Shown one piece after another: positions 19,927 through 22,097 of a stretch of DNA of 22,097 nucleotides (position 1 is its first letter; each line of letters starts with the position of its first letter). Source of the stretch: Candidatus Hermodarchaeota archaeon (GTDB lineage Archaea; Asgardarchaeota; Hermodarchaeia; Hermodarchaeales; Hermodarchaeaceae); contig JAEOTD010000111.1 in the NCBI GenBank assembly GCA_016839995.1, positions 1-22,097 on the forward strand. The letters run 5' to 3'. Made by a program: the position numbers and the translations under genes. The notes below the pieces were generated by a model that saw nothing but the letters and a program-made list of their open reading frames with translations, had not been told where the DNA came from and made no database searches.

Positions 19927-20450
19927 TATTTTTTGTGAATTTTTCTTCTTATGATAAGGCTTAGTGTCAGCGCACTAATTGCTCCTAACAGGAGGGCTTC
20001 CCATGGAAAACCGGGAAGAAAACCATTTACTTCAACCCACCGATATCGTTCGTATGAACCCAGAAGATGTGTGGATATTAGAGAAGGATTGTACCAGACA
20101 AAAACCCATGTCTGGTTCACCCCGTTGGTAATGAACATATCAAAACCAGTACTTGCATTTTCAACCGAAACATAGGGGGCTGATGGTAAACCCAGAGACC
20201 AATTATTGAAATTAGCTTCATTGAAAATATGGTAGTTAACGTCAATTGCTCCGGATGTCCAGTTTAATTCAAATTTTTCTCGTGAATTTGACGTGGTTAC
20301 TACCTTATGATAGTATTGAAGACTGAAAAGGGGAGCATTAAGACTCGAATTCAACACCATTGGAAACCAGTACCCATCTGCTGCGACTGGGGGGATCAGT
20401 ACGAATAGCATTCCTATTCCCGTTAGCAATAGAACGGATTTTCGCTTCAT
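19926..20450 (-). CDS. Surface-type protein with signal peptide, sequons and C-terminal PGFP membrane tail
   Basis: A 174-residue protein with a signal peptide (about 1-24, ending VAADGYW), an outer beta-rich domain, and a C-terminal anchor. The anchor reads PGFPWEALLLGAISALTLSLII followed by basic RRKIHKK. Five sequons (NSS, NWT, NWS, NAS, NQT) occur in the outer domain. The Pro-Gly-Phe-Pro just before a membrane helix and basic end resembles PGF-type C-terminal sorting signals processed by archaeosortases in other archaea. That is analogy, not proof; a plain membrane anchor is equally possible. GGAGGT lies seven bases before the ATG. Confidence 0.8.
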   Translation of the reverse strand: MKRKSVLLLTGIGMLFVLIPPVAADGYWFPMVLNSSLNAPLFSLQYYHKVVTTSNSREKFELNWTSGAIDVNYHIFNEANFNNWSLGLPSAPYVSVENASTGFDMFITNGVNQTWVFVWYNPSLISTHLLGSYERYRWVEVNGFLPGFPWEALLLGAISALTLSLIIRRKIHKK

Positions 20451-20518
20451 ATTTCATACCTCCAAATAATTGATTGAGCAAGGATGAGTTTTGAGTGAAC
20501 TTGTTTCAATGATCTGAA

Positions 20519-20639
20519 TTATCCACCTCCCTCAAGACGATTCTTCCGAATTCTACGAATAATTAGAGCAGAGACAACGATAGGAATAACGATTATTGGT
20601 GCGGCTATTCCAATGAACCCACCCAATGAGAATCCTTGG
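20519..20639 (-). pseudogene. C-terminal remnant of a membrane-anchored protein
   Basis: This frame encodes a Gly-rich turn, one membrane helix and a basic end (GFIGIAAPIIVIPIVVSALI, then IRRIRKNRLEGGG, stop at 20519). It has the same shape as the tail of the adjacent surface protein (both end in a hydrophobic run plus Ile-Arg-Arg). Going upstream the frame meets TAG before any domain, and beyond it lies the promoter of the opposite-strand DUF1801 gene. I read it as the end of a broken gene. A tiny 35-aa gene from TTG 20626 is possible but lacks a clear ribosome site. Confidence 0.4.
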
Positions 20640-20648
20640 AGCTAGGTT

Positions 20649-20656
20649 GTATAAAT
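20649..20656 (+). promoter_or_regulatory. TATA box for the DUF1801 gene
   Basis: TATAAATA, the clearest TATA box in the right half, places transcription start near 20679. This is about 18-27 bases before the ATG codons of the DUF1801 protein. Confidence 0.55.
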
Positions 20657-20696
20657 ACTCCATTACCCATTTGAGACCCATAGATACTCCAAGAGC

Positions 20697-21047
20697 ATGG
20701 TGACACATCGAATGTCCACTGTTGAAACCTATATCGCGAATCAACCATCCCCTCAGAAAGAGATACTCCAGAAGCTCCGAGCGATTATTTTGGACACGTT
20801 CCCTGATGCATCCGAGGAAATGAAATGGGGTGTACCTAACTTTTTCAACAGCACCTTTTACATCGTGGCACTGAAAGACCACGTGAATTTAGGGTTTGCA
20901 ATCAAAGGATTATCAGAGGAGGAAGTAGCGCTCTTTGAAGGCACCGGGAAAACCATGCGCCACATCAAGATTCCCACTCTCCAAGATATCGATGTACCGA
21001 CAATCGTGAATTTACTGAAAATGGTAGCAGAGAAAGCTAAATCCTAG
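20697..21047 (+). CDS. DUF1801 (YdhG-like) domain protein
   Basis: A 116-residue soluble protein. The family pattern is clear: VETYIANQPSPQKEILQKLRAIILDTFPDASEEMKWGVPNFF, then FYIVALKDHVNLGFAIKG, and a C-terminal helix. This fold occurs widely in bacteria and in some archaea; in Bacillus a member (Fra) acts as a frataxin-like iron chaperone, but most have no known role. ATG 20697 gives MVTHRMSTVE; ATG 20712, giving MSTVETYI, matches the usual start better. No Shine-Dalgarno site is seen before either. The family's patchy spread would suit gene transfer, though base composition is not obviously different. Confidence 0.85.
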   Translation: MVTHRMSTVETYIANQPSPQKEILQKLRAIILDTFPDASEEMKWGVPNFFNSTFYIVALKDHVNLGFAIKGLSEEEVALFEGTGKTMRHIKIPTLQDIDVPTIVNLLKMVAEKAKS

Positions 21048-21149
21048 AAGTTCGGAACCACCAGCGTCGTCTCACCTAAATGATAACACCCCTCAATTCG
21101 CATCGCTATCTGCCTGTTCGACGCACAAGCCTGTCTATTACGAGCTAGG

Positions 21150-21157
21150 ATTAAAGG
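21150..21157 (+). promoter_or_regulatory. TATA box for the SDR gene, implying a leaderless message
   Basis: ATTAAAGG is centred about 27 bases before the ATG at 21181, so transcription would begin at or next to the start codon. The nearby GGGGAGG is about 18 bases from the ATG, too far to act as a normal ribosome site. Confidence 0.4.
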
Positions 21158-21180
21158 GGAGGTTCAAACAGTGTTTAGAT

Positions 21181-22097
21181 ATGTTCGTCTTATTAACTGG
21201 AGCCTTTGGAAATGTCGGTGAAAGTACGCTGTTAGCATTGTTTGAGCAGAACCATCAGATTCGCTGCTTTGATTTGCACACCAAACAAAACGAGAAAATG
21301 GCTAACAACTTACTGAAATTTGGCGAGTTCGAAACCGTTTGGGGCGATGTTCGAGATGCTGACACTACAAAGAAGATCGTTGAAGATGTCGAGTGCATCA
21401 TTCATTTAGCGGCACTCATTCCACCCCCAAGTGAAGTTGACCCCGAATTCACTCATTCCGTGAATGTTGGAGGAACACTAAGGCTTATCGAAGCCGCAGA
21501 AGCGGCACCTATCAAACCGAAGTTCATCTTTGCCAGTTCAATATCAATATTCGGACCAACCATGCATCTCCCACCACCCAGAAAAGCTACAGATCCCCCT
21601 AATCCCACTGACGTCTACACTACCACGAAAGTCGAATGTGAAAGCGCCATCCAAGGGAGCGGCCTTCCCTGGACCATCTTACGCCTTGCTGCTGTCCCCC
21701 CACTCCGAATTAGTGGTGAAATCGATAAAATGCTCTTTGAGATACCATTAGAACAGCGAGTCGAATTTGTCCACACTCGCGATGTCGGCACCGCCTTTGC
21801 CAATGCAGTCACGGCAGAGACTACAAAGAAGATCCTGTTGATTGGTGGCGGAAAAGCCAGTCAAATGCTTCAAGGCGAGTTCATGGCTAACATCCTCAAC
21901 GCTATGGGCCTTGGCATGCTTCCTGAACCCGCGTTTCGTGTCCCCACGAAGCCGGAAGAGTGGTACTACACCGATTGGTTGGACACCACCGAATCACAAC
22001 AGCTCTTACAATACCAACACCATAATTACGACCAGTACATCGAAGAACTAAAGCAAAAAGTCGGGTTTAAACGCCACCTTGCTCGACTTTTCCGAGG
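21181..22097 (+). CDS. NAD(P)-dependent epimerase/dehydratase (extended SDR), C-terminal end cut
   Basis: The 305 visible residues form an extended short-chain dehydrogenase. They show the nucleotide loop GAFGNVG (7-13), an acidic residue after strand 2 (FDLH), GDVRD (55-59), HLAALIPP, SSISIFG with the catalytic serine (119/120), and YTTTK (146-150) supplying the Tyr and Lys. The substrate-binding half has WTILRLAAVPP and VEFVHTRDVGTAF. All catalytic residues are present. The substrate (often a nucleotide sugar in this family) cannot be told. The frame is still open at the window end. Start ATG 21181 is set by the lack of any upstream in-frame start. Confidence 0.9.
   Translation, partial: MFVLLTGAFGNVGESTLLALFEQNHQIRCFDLHTKQNEKMANNLLKFGEFETVWGDVRDADTTKKIVEDVECIIHLAALIPPPSEVDPEFTHSVNVGGTLRLIEAAEAAPIKPKFIFASSISIFGPTMHLPPPRKATDPPNPTDVYTTTKVECESAIQGSGLPWTILRLAAVPPLRISGEIDKMLFEIPLEQRVEFVHTRDVGTAFANAVTAETTKKILLIGGGKASQMLQGEFMANILNAMGLGMLPEPAFRVPTKPEEWYYTDWLDTTESQQLLQYQHHNYDQYIEELKQKVGFKRHLARLFR

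Noticed and set aside
20553..20882. 109-aa minus-strand frame overlapping the DUF1801 gene
   Set aside because: Most of it is antisense to the recognisable DUF1801 coding sequence.

Overview
The window is a piece of an archaeal chromosome. The evidence is a full set of archaeal/eukaryotic information-processing genes: Spt5, SecE/Sec61-gamma, aIF6, ribosomal proteins L20e/L18a, L31e, L37e, L39e and S19e, a PDCD5 homologue, prefoldin alpha, RNase P Rpp21, an Sm-like protein, FtsY and Trm5. Starts are mixed ATG/GTG/TTG with GGTG/GGAG-type Shine-Dalgarno sites, upstream boxes are TATA-like, and two tRNA genes carry archaeal bulge-helix-bulge type introns. SepF implies FtsZ-based division. Two membrane-anchored surface-type proteins rich in N-x-S/T sequons, one with a C-terminal PGFP-plus-membrane-helix tail, would suit an Asgard or related lineage, but the window alone does not fix the phylum.

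Layout. Positions 1-7433 on the minus strand form one long co-directional block. In transcription order it is tRNA-Gly(GCC), Rpp21, a YhbY/CRM protein, S19e, PDCD5, L39e, L31e, aIF6, a 251-base stem-rich spacer, L20e, prefoldin alpha, FtsY, ornithine carbamoyltransferase, D-aminoacyl-tRNA deacylase, SecE and Spt5 (cut by the window edge). Positions 7557-8573 carry plus-strand tRNA-Gly(TCC), an unrecognised 131-aa protein with a structured leader, tRNA-Val(GAC), and a tRNA-Phe interrupted in its D stem. Positions 8614-9750 (minus) hold a four-helix membrane protein and the LSm - L37e - intron-containing tRNA-Ala unit.

Positions 9839-11889 (plus) hold a PUA protein, SepF and Trm5. A DUF371-like gene overlaps Trm5 tail to tail. 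A PIMT-like methyltransferase is followed, on the opposite strand, by an NSUN6-type m5C methyltransferase and PhzF. Then come a small AbrB-like protein and a 2-hydroxyacid dehydrogenase. Positions 16650-17425 have no convincing conventional gene but are packed with stem-loops followed by T or pyrimidine tracts, and look like a cluster of small RNAs or leaders. The right end (17426-22097) is accessory: a small basic protein, a zinc-ribbon/GNAT fusion, a membrane-anchored helical protein, two sequon-rich surface-type proteins, the tail of a broken third membrane protein, a DUF1801 protein, and an SDR-type epimerase running off the end.

Common thread. The left two thirds are ribosome biogenesis, tRNA maturation and protein export. 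The enzymes Rpp21, Trm5, the NSUN6-like protein and DtdA all act on tRNA, in a region that carries five tRNA genes. The most interesting unexplained material is the stem-rich aIF6/L20e spacer, the 16.7-17.4 kb RNA-like island, the two non-canonical tRNA introns, and a 16-bp perfect palindrome at the presumed start of the S19e transcript.
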